Below are positions 48,617 through 57,549 of a DNA stretch of 64,000 nt, one piece after another (position 1 is the first letter of the stretch; each line of letters begins with the position of its first letter). The translations under genes were made by a program, and so were the position numbers. Below the pieces are notes generated by a model that made no database searches, had not been told where the DNA came from, and worked only from the letters and a program-made list of their open reading frames with translations. The stretch lies in contig NZ_BLIG01000032.1 of assembly GCF_009811415.1 (NCBI RefSeq), forward strand, positions 62,001 to 126,000. The letters are read 5' to 3'. This DNA comes from Alteromonas sp. KUL106. GTDB lineage: Bacteria > Pseudomonadota > Gammaproteobacteria > Enterobacterales > Alteromonadaceae.

Positions 48617-49375
48617 TTAGTTAAAAACTTCATGAAACTTCACTAATAAAGGCTGATAGCGCTCTATGCTACCAGATTCTATTTTTTCTCTTAATTTATC
48701 ACACAATTCTTCAGGCTCAGCATCAGCTTTAATCTCATTAAAATCCGTGTAGGCATAGTTCCACCATTGAATTTCCGTCAAATTTTCTATTTCTGTTTCT
48801 GAAAATCGATATTTAACAACTTTAGCCGGAACACCAGCGACAATAGCGTAAGGAGGAACATCTTTTGTAACGACGGCTCTCGTTGCGATTACTGCGCCAT
48901 TGCCGATAGATATTCCGGTAGCTAAAGTTACGTTATTACCTATCCAAACATCGTGGCCAATAGTAATGGAGAGGTCTTGGTTCTGATGTGGATTAGCAAT
49001 TTGATAGGGGCTATCTAGTCCAGCATCTTGCGCTGATGATGTAGATAGTATAAATGTTGGATTGTAGGTAACCGCAGAGCTGGAAAAGCGTTCTATAGGA
49101 TGCTTTTCTCCCATGACACTAACTCCGCTAGCGATGGAGCAGTATCTTCCAACAACGGTATGCTCTGGTAGCTCGCTCCACGAATATGAGAAAGCGCCCA
49201 TTGTATGTAATTTATTACCTTCAAAATAGCCAGTATAGGGCTCTGCAAATGAACTAGAAAAGAAGCTAACCCGTTCATTTTCTCTAAACCTTCCACGTCC
49301 CTTTTGAGTGAAAAATATTCGCTTGTTCTGAAAAAAAGAATTTAGCGATGTGTTAAAAAACCTTTTATGAATCAT
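48617..49375 (-). CDS. Left-handed beta-helix (hexapeptide) O-acyltransferase, CatB-like
   Basis: The 252-residue protein has hexapeptide repeats (GHDVWIGNNVTLATGISIGNGAVIATRAVV, then TKDVPPYAIVAGVPAKVVKYRF) typical of the xenobiotic/polysaccharide acyltransferase group. It probably transfers an acetyl group from acetyl-CoA to a sugar. It is the last of three genes read leftward (sulfotransferase, AlgJ-like protein, acyltransferase), all likely modifiers of the same glycan. Confidence 0.85.
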   Translation of the reverse strand: MIHKRFFNTSLNSFFQNKRIFFTQKGRGRFRENERVSFFSSSFAEPYTGYFEGNKLHTMGAFSYSWSELPEHTVVGRYCSIASGVSVMGEKHPIERFSSSAVTYNPTFILSTSSAQDAGLDSPYQIANPHQNQDLSITIGHDVWIGNNVTLATGISIGNGAVIATRAVVTKDVPPYAIVAGVPAKVVKYRFSETEIENLTEIQWWNYAYTDFNEIKADAEPEELCDKLREKIESGSIERYQPLLVKFHEVFN

Positions 49376-49395
49376 GTAATTATCTTTTTATCGTT

Positions 49396-50757
49396 TTAAT
49401 TTTCATCTAGAGAATTTTGGTCATATTGAGTTACGAAGTTGATAATACCCGTTAATTTTTCATTTTGCGATGTTATTAAAAGCTCTTGGTTTAATAAGGG
49501 GGAGGGGGTAAAAGATGAGTCTTGGTTTTCTAGCTTTTCTTCTAAATAGGTAAAGTAGTTTTCATCTACACTTGGTGGCCTAATGATAAAACGTGCATTA
49601 CTTTGAGTTAGAACGTAATCTGGAGAAATTGCTTTAATAAAACTTATATCTAGGTTGCCTGCGCAATGGACAAAAACAACTATCTTATAGATCCTACATA
49701 GATAGTTGAATAAGGTGTAGCTAGAAGACGAGCCAAGGATTAGAAGTACTTCATCATAAATTGCATTATCATAATAAATAACACGCATTCGCCCGAAGTT
49801 TGGAAGTTTATTGTCAAAAACGACATATTTTTGATGATTAAAAGAAGCTAGAAATTCCTCGTCGTGTTTTTTATTAGGGTAGATTTTGTTGCCTAAATCC
49901 CCAGTCACGTGTTTGGTCTTGTAACGATCATTATTAAATAACTCTACAAGCTCACTAATGTCAGTTTTTTGGTGCGATGCTACTTCAACGCTCGCCTTCA
50001 TGGAACCAAAATGACTCCAATGTGTATCACACATTCGATAGCTTCGCTTTTCTGATTCCTGAAGTACTCTAACCGGAAATATTACATCCAATTTTTCCGG
50101 TACTAGGTTTAAAACCTGATCAATAGCGGTATTTTTCCCTCTTTCAAATGGATAGTACTGTGGAAAAACCATCTCTTTTGAAGGAGCTATGAGCATACAT
50201 ACATGGAAACCACAAGTCTCTTGCAAATCTAATAGAGTTCTAAAGTAAACTTTCCACACTGCTCTATCTTGCCTAGAAAGTTTTAACTTTCCGGTGAATT
50301 GCTCAACACTATTGTTGGTATCGTTATCCAAAAATAGCCAATTTTCTTGACCTTCTATTATTTCAAGTGCGCCTTTCAGTTCAAATTCAATCAGAGTGTT
50401 AAAATTACCTTTTCTAATAAAGCCAATTTGAAAAAACTGGGATGAAACATCTAAGGCCGTTTTGAATCCACACATTAACAAAGGGTGGCCACTAGAACAC
50501 TCTTTGAGTACTACTTCGATAACATCGTGTCTCTCAATGTTCAATTCTATTGGTGTGACTCGACTACCCTCTAGTGCGACCAACTGAATATCTTCTCCTA
50601 TTTCAGAGAGAAACCAACCGCTTAGCTCAATTCCATTATTTTCGATATTATCACTATCTATTTGGACGTCATTTTTTGGAGAATCAACACACCACTTAAT
50701 AACTCCATCGATTGTCGGCGGGGCAACTATTTTGTTTTTTATTGTAAACGCTGACAA
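49396..50757 (-). CDS. AlgJ/AlgX-like SGNH-type protein
   Basis: Not firmly assigned. Residues 130-400 of 453 resemble the SGNH-like domain of alginate O-acetylation proteins AlgJ/AlgX: GQENWLFLDNDTN, then LIAPSKEMVFPQYYPF, DTHWSHFGSMKA (the Asp-x-His pair) and LILGSSSSYTLFNYL as the possible nucleophile block. There is no clear signal peptide, which is unusual for that family; it may act in the cytoplasm. The N-terminal 110 residues are unlike the family. It lies between an acyltransferase and a sulfotransferase gene. Confidence 0.5.
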   Translation of the reverse strand: MSAFTIKNKIVAPPTIDGVIKWCVDSPKNDVQIDSDNIENNGIELSGWFLSEIGEDIQLVALEGSRVTPIELNIERHDVIEVVLKECSSGHPLLMCGFKTALDVSSQFFQIGFIRKGNFNTLIEFELKGALEIIEGQENWLFLDNDTNNSVEQFTGKLKLSRQDRAVWKVYFRTLLDLQETCGFHVCMLIAPSKEMVFPQYYPFERGKNTAIDQVLNLVPEKLDVIFPVRVLQESEKRSYRMCDTHWSHFGSMKASVEVASHQKTDISELVELFNNDRYKTKHVTGDLGNKIYPNKKHDEEFLASFNHQKYVVFDNKLPNFGRMRVIYYDNAIYDEVLLILGSSSSYTLFNYLCRIYKIVVFVHCAGNLDISFIKAISPDYVLTQSNARFIIRPPSVDENYFTYLEEKLENQDSSFTPSPLLNQELLITSQNEKLTGIINFVTQYDQNSLDEN

Positions 50758-50783
50758 TTTTCTCTCCTTTGAAACCTTCAGGA

Positions 50784-51491
50784 TTATATATAACGCTCTA
50801 CGATATCGTATTCATCCCTCAAATAGTGTCTGAGGGTTACATAATTTGGAACGTTTTGACTGACGTTGCGAATATTTTTGTGGCTTTCAGATAAAGGAAC
50901 ACCCATGTCTTTTCCTAATCTTTCTAGGTCTTTTTGGTATCTGTGGACGGAGCCAATGAATTCAATGTTATCAATGCTCACACGTTCAAAAAATCGTGCG
51001 TAAGCTTTAGTAAATTGAGGCAATGTATTGTTAGTTATCATATCAAATACAATATCCTCAATCTTTGAGACTCCATTCATAACATATATTTTTTTTAGTA
51101 TTAGGTATTGTGGGTGATCTCCACCTGTTTGTAATAGGTGTCTCACTAAGCTGTAAACTCGAGCGACAGGATCTCTTACCCAAACCATCCTCTTCGAATT
51201 GGGGAAAACTTCAAGATGACTCTCGTGAGGTTTAAAGTGGCCATGGATGATTTTACAATGTTTAGGAAGCCACAAAGGCTCCGCCCTAGAAATTTCTTTT
51301 GCACCAGTAGATGCATATGCACCGAAAACCTGAGATGGATAATTCTGCTCAAGGCTTGCTCTCAAAGAGCTTCCAGCTGTTTTGGGTATGTGATAAGAAA
51401 TCCATCTAATGTTGGTGTGAGGGTGACCTTTCGAGTACTTTGAAGGATTGACGAGCTTTTCTAAAGCCCATGCTATTTTTCTATATTTCAT
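50784..51491 (-). CDS. Sulfotransferase family protein
   Basis: The protein has the two PAPS-binding signatures of the sulfotransferase superfamily: YHIPKTAGSSLRASL (5'-phosphosulfate loop) and WVRDPVARVYSLVRHLL (3'-phosphate loop), plus a C-terminal segment with conserved acidic and aromatic residues. It would move sulfate from PAPS to a sugar hydroxyl. The ATG at 51491 gives about 235 residues; a TTG at 51551 would add 20. Neither has a strong ribosome-binding site. A sulfated surface glycan is common in marine bacteria. Confidence 0.8.
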   Translation of the reverse strand: MKYRKIAWALEKLVNPSKYSKGHPHTNIRWISYHIPKTAGSSLRASLEQNYPSQVFGAYASTGAKEISRAEPLWLPKHCKIIHGHFKPHESHLEVFPNSKRMVWVRDPVARVYSLVRHLLQTGGDHPQYLILKKIYVMNGVSKIEDIVFDMITNNTLPQFTKAYARFFERVSIDNIEFIGSVHRYQKDLERLGKDMGVPLSESHKNIRNVSQNVPNYVTLRHYLRDEYDIVERYI

Positions 51492-51626
51492 TGAGTCTTT
51501 AATCGGAGAAAACTGAAAAAGAATGTGCGGTAAAGGATTTTCTTTAAACAAGGAAAAAGAATTACCCTAGACGATTGCGCAAATCATCAATACCATTGCC
51601 CACAATGTTATTCTCAGGATATTACC

Positions 51627-54398
51627 ATGCCTAAGACGCCGTCCCAATTAGTAATCAATTATTTTGATTCATCTTGGTATCTTAAAGCCTACCGTGACGT
51701 AGCAAATGCTAGCATAGCGCCTGAAAAGCACTTTGTTTTGTTTGGTTGGAAAGAGGGACGGTGGCCTTGCGATTTTAACGCTGTTCGCGCAGACCAGGAC
51801 TTGTGGGAAGATGCGAAAAGTGGCAGCGCGCTAAGCCAACTCAAGAGCTTGTTTGAGGCTGATTGTCGTGCTGAAAAAAGTTTAGCAGCGTGGTTTTTGG
51901 GGCGTTGGTATGCAAGTTTCAATAAATGGGAAGAAGCACACTATTATTCGAGGCATTTTGCAGAAGATGACTTCATACTTGAGTTAATACCTCATGACGG
52001 TCCTATAACTTTGCTTGCAATGTCTTGCTTGAAAGTGGGGGATTTGGAAAAAGCAAAATCTATAATTTCGACAGCAACTTGGAAAAGCACCTGGGAGCAC
52101 ACGGTTGTTTCGAGTTTAGCAGCATCTGGCCAAAATAAAATCGCCATCCTAAACAAAATGTATACCGAAGCCAATTTACTTAAACTAATTGAAAAAGATG
52201 TTGGTTTAGATGGCCTTACTTGCATACCGGGTAAAAATCACAGAAGCTCATGGCTAAAGCCTTTGGTAACGGTCATTATTCCTTGCTTTAATGCTGAAAA
52301 TTTTATCCGAACTGCTCTTAACAGTCTACTTGCCCAAACTTATGAAAAAATTGAAATTATCGTCGTTGATGATGCTTCTACTGACAATACAGAGAAGGTT
52401 ATTAAAGAAATTGCATCAACAGATAAGCGTGTTCGTTATTTAAAGTTAGAACGGAACGGCGGTGCTTATAACGCTAGAAACGTTGGGCTCAAGGCAGCGA
52501 AAGGAAGTTTAATAACCACGCATGATTCTGACGACTGGTCACACCCTCAAAAAATTGAAGTACAAGTAAATGCTTTTAAAGCAAATAGGAATATAAAAGC
52601 GAGTGTTAGTTCATGGGTTAGAACAGATAACAGCCTCGGGTTCCAACGTTGGCGAATTGATGATGGCTTAATACACAGAAATGTATCTAGCTTAATGTTT
52701 AAGAGAAGTGTTTTGCGGAAGTTGGGATATTGGGATTCAGTCTCAATAAATGCAGATACTGAAATGTATTACCGAATTCTTTCACATTACGGACAGTCCT
52801 CAATAGTTGAGGCTTATCCTGGAATTCCCCTCGCTTTCGGTAGAGTTGAGCCTTCTTCTCTCACTAATGCTGGGCCAACTCACATTCGAACTCAATTTTC
52901 AGGACTGAGAAAAGAATATTTGGATAGTGCTCTCAAATGGCATAAAAGTGGGAAAGGACTTTATATGCCCGATAAGGGAAAACGAAAATTTATCGCTCCA
53001 CCTTATATATGTAGAGGAACGGAGTTAAGCAATAAAGACAATCTTAAGAATTACATAAATGGTTCGGAAGCGTTTGATAAATGTTGGTATCTAGCCAAGT
53101 ACAAAGATATTGCCAGCGCAGGTATAGATCCCATTGACCACTATGTAAGATATGGTATTCATGAGGGGAGGGAGCCAAATTCTCTTTTTAATCCTAGTGC
53201 TTACGCTTGGATTAAAAAAGTTTCTTTGTCCCAAGCGTTTATTTTATGGCTATCGGATAGAGATAATCTTACAAAAATATTATCTCTAGAAGGAGAACCT
53301 AAAGCGGATGGTGAAAAGAGCGTAATGATGTTTGCACATCTTGCTGGCCCTGAATTGTTTGGTGCTGAAAAAAGCTTTTTAGATTGTGTGCAAATGTTAG
53401 CTGAAAATGATGTGAATATTTATGTTGTTTTACCTAGTGCACTTAATGAGGAGTATGTTAGTGAGGTCTTGAAATATGCTGTAGAGGTATTCTTTTTACC
53501 TATCTGTTGGTGGGACGGCAATAGAAAGGTTATAAACACTCAAGTAGCGACTATTGAGAAGCTAATAACATCTCTAAAGATTGATATTCTATACGTAAAT
53601 ACGATTACATTATGGGAGCCGCTTGTGGCGGCTAGCAACTTGGGAGTTAAATCAGTAATGCATATCAGGGAACTTCCAGAGAATGATAAATCGCTATGTG
53701 AAGCCTTGGCTGCATCCCCTGAAAAGATAAGAAGGCATGTAGCCAAAGTCGCTGATCTATATATTGCGAATTCAAATTTTACGCAAAATTATTATGCCCT
53801 AGGAAAGATATGCGAAGTTGTGCCGAACGCCGTCAGTAGCAACAGCGCTGTAAATACTATAAATAAAAAGAACTCCCCTTTCGTCGTAGCTATGATGAGC
53901 AGTAATATTGAGAAAAAGGGTATTAGAGATTTCTTTGAGGTCGCGTATAAATGTAGCAAAAAAAAGTTACCAGTGTCGTTTGAAGTATATGGACCTCGCA
54001 CTGATATTTTGACTTCATTACTTAATCGATATTCTGAAACAAATGTCGTCTTTAAAGGCTACGCTAGCGATACCGCCAATGCTCTGAAGACTGTCAATGT
54101 AATTCTCAACCTCTCAAATTTCGATGAGTCTTTTGGTCGAACTGTAATAGAAGGGATGGCATTAGGATGTGTGCCTATTGCCTACAACAAAGGTGCATTA
54201 ACTGAAGTTATATCTGAAGATTGCGGCTTTTTAGTTCCATTTAAAATGACTAGTGAAATTGTTACGCAAATAGAAAAACTTTCGCAAAATCATGAGGAGT
54301 TTGAAAAATTGTCAAAACAGGCGCTTAAGGCAGTTGAAAATAGTTACTCAAAACAGAAAGTGAAAGTTAAGTTTTCCGAGGCAATACTGACGCGGTAA
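51627..54398 (+). CDS. Bifunctional glycosyltransferase (GT2 + GT4) with two WYL/EGR modules
   Basis: This 923-residue protein has, in order: a WYL/EGR module (12-47), a helical stretch, a GT2 domain (about 213-430; LVTVIIPCFNAENFIRTALNSL, VVDDASTDNT, HDSDDW with the metal-binding acidic motif), a second WYL/EGR module (482-517), and a GT4/GT-B domain (about 560-915; LYIANSNFTQNYY, NVVFKGYAS, NFDESFGRTVIEGMALGCVPIAY). It can add two sugars and may bridge to the coiled-coil protein that follows. It is AT-rich compared with flanking genes and reads opposite to the sulfotransferase. Confidence 0.88.
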   Translation: MPKTPSQLVINYFDSSWYLKAYRDVANASIAPEKHFVLFGWKEGRWPCDFNAVRADQDLWEDAKSGSALSQLKSLFEADCRAEKSLAAWFLGRWYASFNKWEEAHYYSRHFAEDDFILELIPHDGPITLLAMSCLKVGDLEKAKSIISTATWKSTWEHTVVSSLAASGQNKIAILNKMYTEANLLKLIEKDVGLDGLTCIPGKNHRSSWLKPLVTVIIPCFNAENFIRTALNSLLAQTYEKIEIIVVDDASTDNTEKVIKEIASTDKRVRYLKLERNGGAYNARNVGLKAAKGSLITTHDSDDWSHPQKIEVQVNAFKANRNIKASVSSWVRTDNSLGFQRWRIDDGLIHRNVSSLMFKRSVLRKLGYWDSVSINADTEMYYRILSHYGQSSIVEAYPGIPLAFGRVEPSSLTNAGPTHIRTQFSGLRKEYLDSALKWHKSGKGLYMPDKGKRKFIAPPYICRGTELSNKDNLKNYINGSEAFDKCWYLAKYKDIASAGIDPIDHYVRYGIHEGREPNSLFNPSAYAWIKKVSLSQAFILWLSDRDNLTKILSLEGEPKADGEKSVMMFAHLAGPELFGAEKSFLDCVQMLAENDVNIYVVLPSALNEEYVSEVLKYAVEVFFLPICWWDGNRKVINTQVATIEKLITSLKIDILYVNTITLWEPLVAASNLGVKSVMHIRELPENDKSLCEALAASPEKIRRHVAKVADLYIANSNFTQNYYALGKICEVVPNAVSSNSAVNTINKKNSPFVVAMMSSNIEKKGIRDFFEVAYKCSKKKLPVSFEVYGPRTDILTSLLNRYSETNVVFKGYASDTANALKTVNVILNLSNFDESFGRTVIEGMALGCVPIAYNKGALTEVISEDCGFLVPFKMTSEIVTQIEKLSQNHEEFEKLSKQALKAVENSYSKQKVKVKFSEAILTR
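51660..51767 (+). repeat. WYL/EGR module copy 1
   Basis: Encodes YFDSSWYLKAYRDVANAS... with HFVLFGWKEGRWP at its end; the most diverged of four 36-residue copies (pattern WYL-x2-YxDV-x2-AGI-x-P-x2-HY-x3-G-x2-EGR). Confidence 0.75.
53070..53177 (+). repeat. WYL/EGR module copy 2
   Basis: Encodes AFDKCWYLAKYKDIASAG then IDPIDHYVRYGIHEGREP, placed between the GT2 and GT4 domains of the same protein. Confidence 0.8.
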
Positions 54399-54499
54399 CA
54401 TTTCTCTCAAGTTGGTGTTAGAATTATTGCTGCTGAATATGTAGTACCAAGATGGTGCTTTTTGGCTCGCACATTTAATTGGCTGTATAAGAATAGTTT

Positions 54500-55954
54500 A
54501 TGGAAAACAACGTTAGTATCCTGTCCTCCTCCTGGTGTATTCAGTACGACAAAACCTTGCAAACCATGCAAAGTAGAGGTGAGATCAGCTCGTTTGGCAA
54601 GTTCGACGAATTAGATGAGTTTGTAGTTAAAAACGGCAAACTAGTATTAATCTACACATCTTTCTATGATTTCGTTGAAAATTTAATAGCGAGAGAAACT
54701 TCATTCACTAAATTTTTAGAAAGTTGGGTGGCCCACTTTACACAATTAGTCAACTTTGCTTGTATACATAGAAGCAAAATCATGCTTGTTAGTTCAAGAG
54801 ATACAGCAATAAATAGAACATCGTTTGAGAACATATCAGGCGTAAGCTTGAGTAAGCTCGAAGTGCCAAACCTCGCGTCCCGCACTAAGCTTCTTGCAAA
54901 TTACTCTTCACTGGTCAATTCAGATGTAAAAAAACTCTTAGATTTGTTAGATGCGTTAACAACTCCTCTAAATGAGAATGTTTTGCTTAGCGAAACTTCA
55001 ACAAATGATGTCGATGTGTTTTTAAAAGAGCAAGAAAAACAGTCTGCAGAACTTTCTTCCAAAATACTTGAGCTAACTGAAGCGTTAACTTCCACTCGTG
55101 AAGCATTAGTTGCTGAGAACCAAGCAGTTAAAAAGTTGGAAACTATGATGCTTGATTTAAATAACAGCCTGTTAGAAGAGGAAAGTTGCAATAAGTACAC
55201 GCTTAGTATTTTATCCGAATTTGACTCGAAAATAGCGACGCTTAAAAATGCACTGGAAGAGTCTGAGTTCGACAAAAGGCGTTATAGAAGACAAAGAGAC
55301 CGAGTAGAAAAGAAAAAGCAGAAAATTGAAGATGAGTTGTCATTTCTTAAGGTAATCCTATCTACTAAAGAAAATGAGTTAAAACGTCATTCTGAATTAT
55401 TAGATGAGTATGAAGCAAACACCTTAGTCGCTAAAAAGTCAGCGATAACTTCGAGCAAGATAAATGAGAGACAAAAAAAGTCGTTAGAAGCAAAGGTAAA
55501 TGAGCTTCAAAAAAGTAATAATAAATTATTCGCTGAGTTAACATTAATAAGAAAAGAAAATGACAATATTAAGCGCAGCAAACTCTATTCTGCGGGTCAG
55601 GTTATCAAAAGAGCAAAAAACAAGCTTAACCGTGGAGATGAACTCAGATTAGATGACCAAGAGATTTCATTAGTTGCTACCAGTGAATATTTTAACATTA
55701 AATGGTATTTAGAAACTTACCCTGATGTGGCCGAAGCGGGAATTCACCCTGTTGAGCATTACCTGTTGTACGGTGCTGCCGAAGGTCGCCTGCCGAGCCC
55801 AAACTTTGATGGTAAATGGTATTTGGCTCGTTACCCCGATGTTGAAAGTGCAGGGTTAAACCCACTAGTGCACTTTGAAACTTATGGTCGAGGCGAAGGG
55901 CGTGTCGTTTCCCCGAAGATGCTCGAATCTGAATCATCGTCAAAGAAAAAGTAG
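54500..55954 (+). CDS. Coiled-coil protein with two C-terminal WYL/EGR modules
   Basis: No known enzyme domain is recognised. The 484-residue protein has a globular N-terminal part (1-165), a long heptad-rich coiled coil (about 170-380; EQEKQSAELSSKILELTEAL, RRYRRQRDRVEKKKQKIEDEL, LEAKVNELQKSNNKLF) and two tandem WYL/EGR modules at 397-432 and 435-470. It may be a scaffold that gathers the glycosyltransferases around it. Poor ribosome-binding site; about 100 bp after the GT2-GT4 gene and 12 bp before the next gene. Confidence 0.75.
   Translation: MENNVSILSSSWCIQYDKTLQTMQSRGEISSFGKFDELDEFVVKNGKLVLIYTSFYDFVENLIARETSFTKFLESWVAHFTQLVNFACIHRSKIMLVSSRDTAINRTSFENISGVSLSKLEVPNLASRTKLLANYSSLVNSDVKKLLDLLDALTTPLNENVLLSETSTNDVDVFLKEQEKQSAELSSKILELTEALTSTREALVAENQAVKKLETMMLDLNNSLLEEESCNKYTLSILSEFDSKIATLKNALEESEFDKRRYRRQRDRVEKKKQKIEDELSFLKVILSTKENELKRHSELLDEYEANTLVAKKSAITSSKINERQKKSLEAKVNELQKSNNKLFAELTLIRKENDNIKRSKLYSAGQVIKRAKNKLNRGDELRLDDQEISLVATSEYFNIKWYLETYPDVAEAGIHPVEHYLLYGAAEGRLPSPNFDGKWYLARYPDVESAGLNPLVHFETYGRGEGRVVSPKMLESESSSKKK
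55688..55795 (+). repeat. WYL/EGR module copy 3
   Basis: Encodes YFNIKWYLETYPDVAEAG then IHPVEHYLLYGAAEGRLP, the best match to the pattern. Confidence 0.85.
55802..55909 (+). repeat. WYL/EGR module copy 4
   Basis: Encodes NFDGKWYLARYPDVESAG then LNPLVHFETYGRGEGRVV, in tandem with copy 3. Confidence 0.85.
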
Positions 55955-55984
55955 TGGCACCACGACATGAGTGATAAGGAATAT

Positions 55985-57547
55985 ATGAGTTCAATAGCTA
56001 AAAAAAACCTAGTTTGGTTGGGTGCTGGGAATGTCGAAGGAATTGATGTTGACTTGCAAGGATTTTCCAATTGTTACTTAGTTGAAGCCAATCAGGATAT
56101 TTGCCAAGCACTTCAGCAACGCTACTCACACGTTAGTAACATTCATGTTCTAAATAGCTTGATTGATGATTCGTCAGACTTGGTTCATTTTAATATCGCT
56201 AACCTAAACACACTTTCTTCCATCTCAAAATGTAAAGACGTGAAAATGCATTATCCAGGCTATAGGGTAGTAAATGCAGAAAACTTTAAATCGTCGACCC
56301 TTACTGACTTGTTTTCTTCGATAACGCTAGAAGATGAAGATAACATGCTGATTATAGATCTCTATGCAGGGGTTGAAGGCGTACTTAAGCAACTCTTCAA
56401 CTCAGACTTTGCTAAAGTCTTCGGTAAGATTGTGATTTTAGAGTCGGAAGTTCGGTATTTCGAGGATAGTTTGCTTCCCGCGGAAATCACGCGTTTAATG
56501 CAGGCAAATAGTTATATTCCAACACAACATACTGCTGTGGCAGAAGGTGTGCAATACCAACAGTACTTATTAAACCCCTTGGTAAAAGAGTTGGAATGTA
56601 CAAAGAATACAGCTTCGGTTTTAGAGAGTGAGCTTTCATCTGCGCAGCAAAAGCTTTTATTAGAGGAGCAACAATCAACTCGCTTCGCTGCGGAAATAGA
56701 AGCATATTCGAACCTAGCAGAATCACTAGAAAATCAAGTTAACCATGCCGAGCAGAGAAACCAAGAATTACTAAAGGAACTAGACCGAATCAAGCAAGAT
56801 AATGAATCAATCTTATTGGAGTTAGCGCAAACTCGTAGCGAGTACGAAGAAGCGAAAGCTAGTTCGGCATCGCAGTTGAAAGAGATCAATCTGCGTGCTG
56901 AAAGTTTAAGTAAAGAGCTGGAAGAAAAATTTAAAAATAATAAAAAGCTATTAGAACAGAACGAACTTTTGAATCATGAAATTCAGCATTTAAAAGACTC
57001 GGTTGAACTTTTGCGAAAGGAAAAACAAGAGGTTAGCGATTTTGCCTCTGAAAAAGACAAAAATTTATCTTCATTGCAAATTGAATTGGCTCAAAAACAA
57101 GAAGAGATTGAAGAACTTCGTGAGTCTATTGATTCGAAAAAATCCACGTTGGACTCTTTAGAGGCAAAGTCGGCGAATGATGACAAAGCGTTATCGGAAT
57201 TAACTACACGTTTGGCTAATGTTGAAGGCGAATTGGATGAAAATAAGCAGAAGAACGCATCATTACTGGATGAAAAGCTTAAAATAGAAGAAGCTTTTAA
57301 GGAAAAAGAGAAGTGGTTATCAGAGCACGAGAAATGGAATGCTTCACTGCAACAAGAGTTGGAAAAACTAAAAGCTGATTTAAAAGCAGCTAACGAAGAT
57401 GTAGATATTCAAAAGCAGAAAGTTGAAGTGTTACTTACAAAAGAGCAAGCGTTACAAGAACAAACGTTCAGAAATGACAAACTAACACTCGAACTTGAAA
57501 AGTTTGATGCTCAGCTTCAAATGCTAGCTAGATTTGTCAAGGTTTAG
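55985..57547 (+). CDS. Rossmann (degenerate FkbM-like) domain plus long coiled coil
   Basis: The ATG at 55985 has AAGGA five bases upstream and is preferred to the ATG at 55967. The N-terminal ~200 residues resemble an FkbM-type SAM-dependent methyltransferase: LVWLGAGNVEGIDVDLQGF, YLVEANQDICQAL, and IDLYAGVEGVLKQL in place of the usual DVEGxE motif, which is incomplete. Residues about 210-515 are almost all heptad-rich coiled coil. A methyltransferase-like domain joined to a long coiled coil is the layout of WbdD-type chain terminators, but this is only an analogy. Stop codon 2 bp before the next gene. Confidence 0.7.
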   Translation: MSSIAKKNLVWLGAGNVEGIDVDLQGFSNCYLVEANQDICQALQQRYSHVSNIHVLNSLIDDSSDLVHFNIANLNTLSSISKCKDVKMHYPGYRVVNAENFKSSTLTDLFSSITLEDEDNMLIIDLYAGVEGVLKQLFNSDFAKVFGKIVILESEVRYFEDSLLPAEITRLMQANSYIPTQHTAVAEGVQYQQYLLNPLVKELECTKNTASVLESELSSAQQKLLLEEQQSTRFAAEIEAYSNLAESLENQVNHAEQRNQELLKELDRIKQDNESILLELAQTRSEYEEAKASSASQLKEINLRAESLSKELEEKFKNNKKLLEQNELLNHEIQHLKDSVELLRKEKQEVSDFASEKDKNLSSLQIELAQKQEEIEELRESIDSKKSTLDSLEAKSANDDKALSELTTRLANVEGELDENKQKNASLLDEKLKIEEAFKEKEKWLSEHEKWNASLQQELEKLKADLKAANEDVDIQKQKVEVLLTKEQALQEQTFRNDKLTLELEKFDAQLQMLARFVKV

Positions 57548-57549
57548 CT

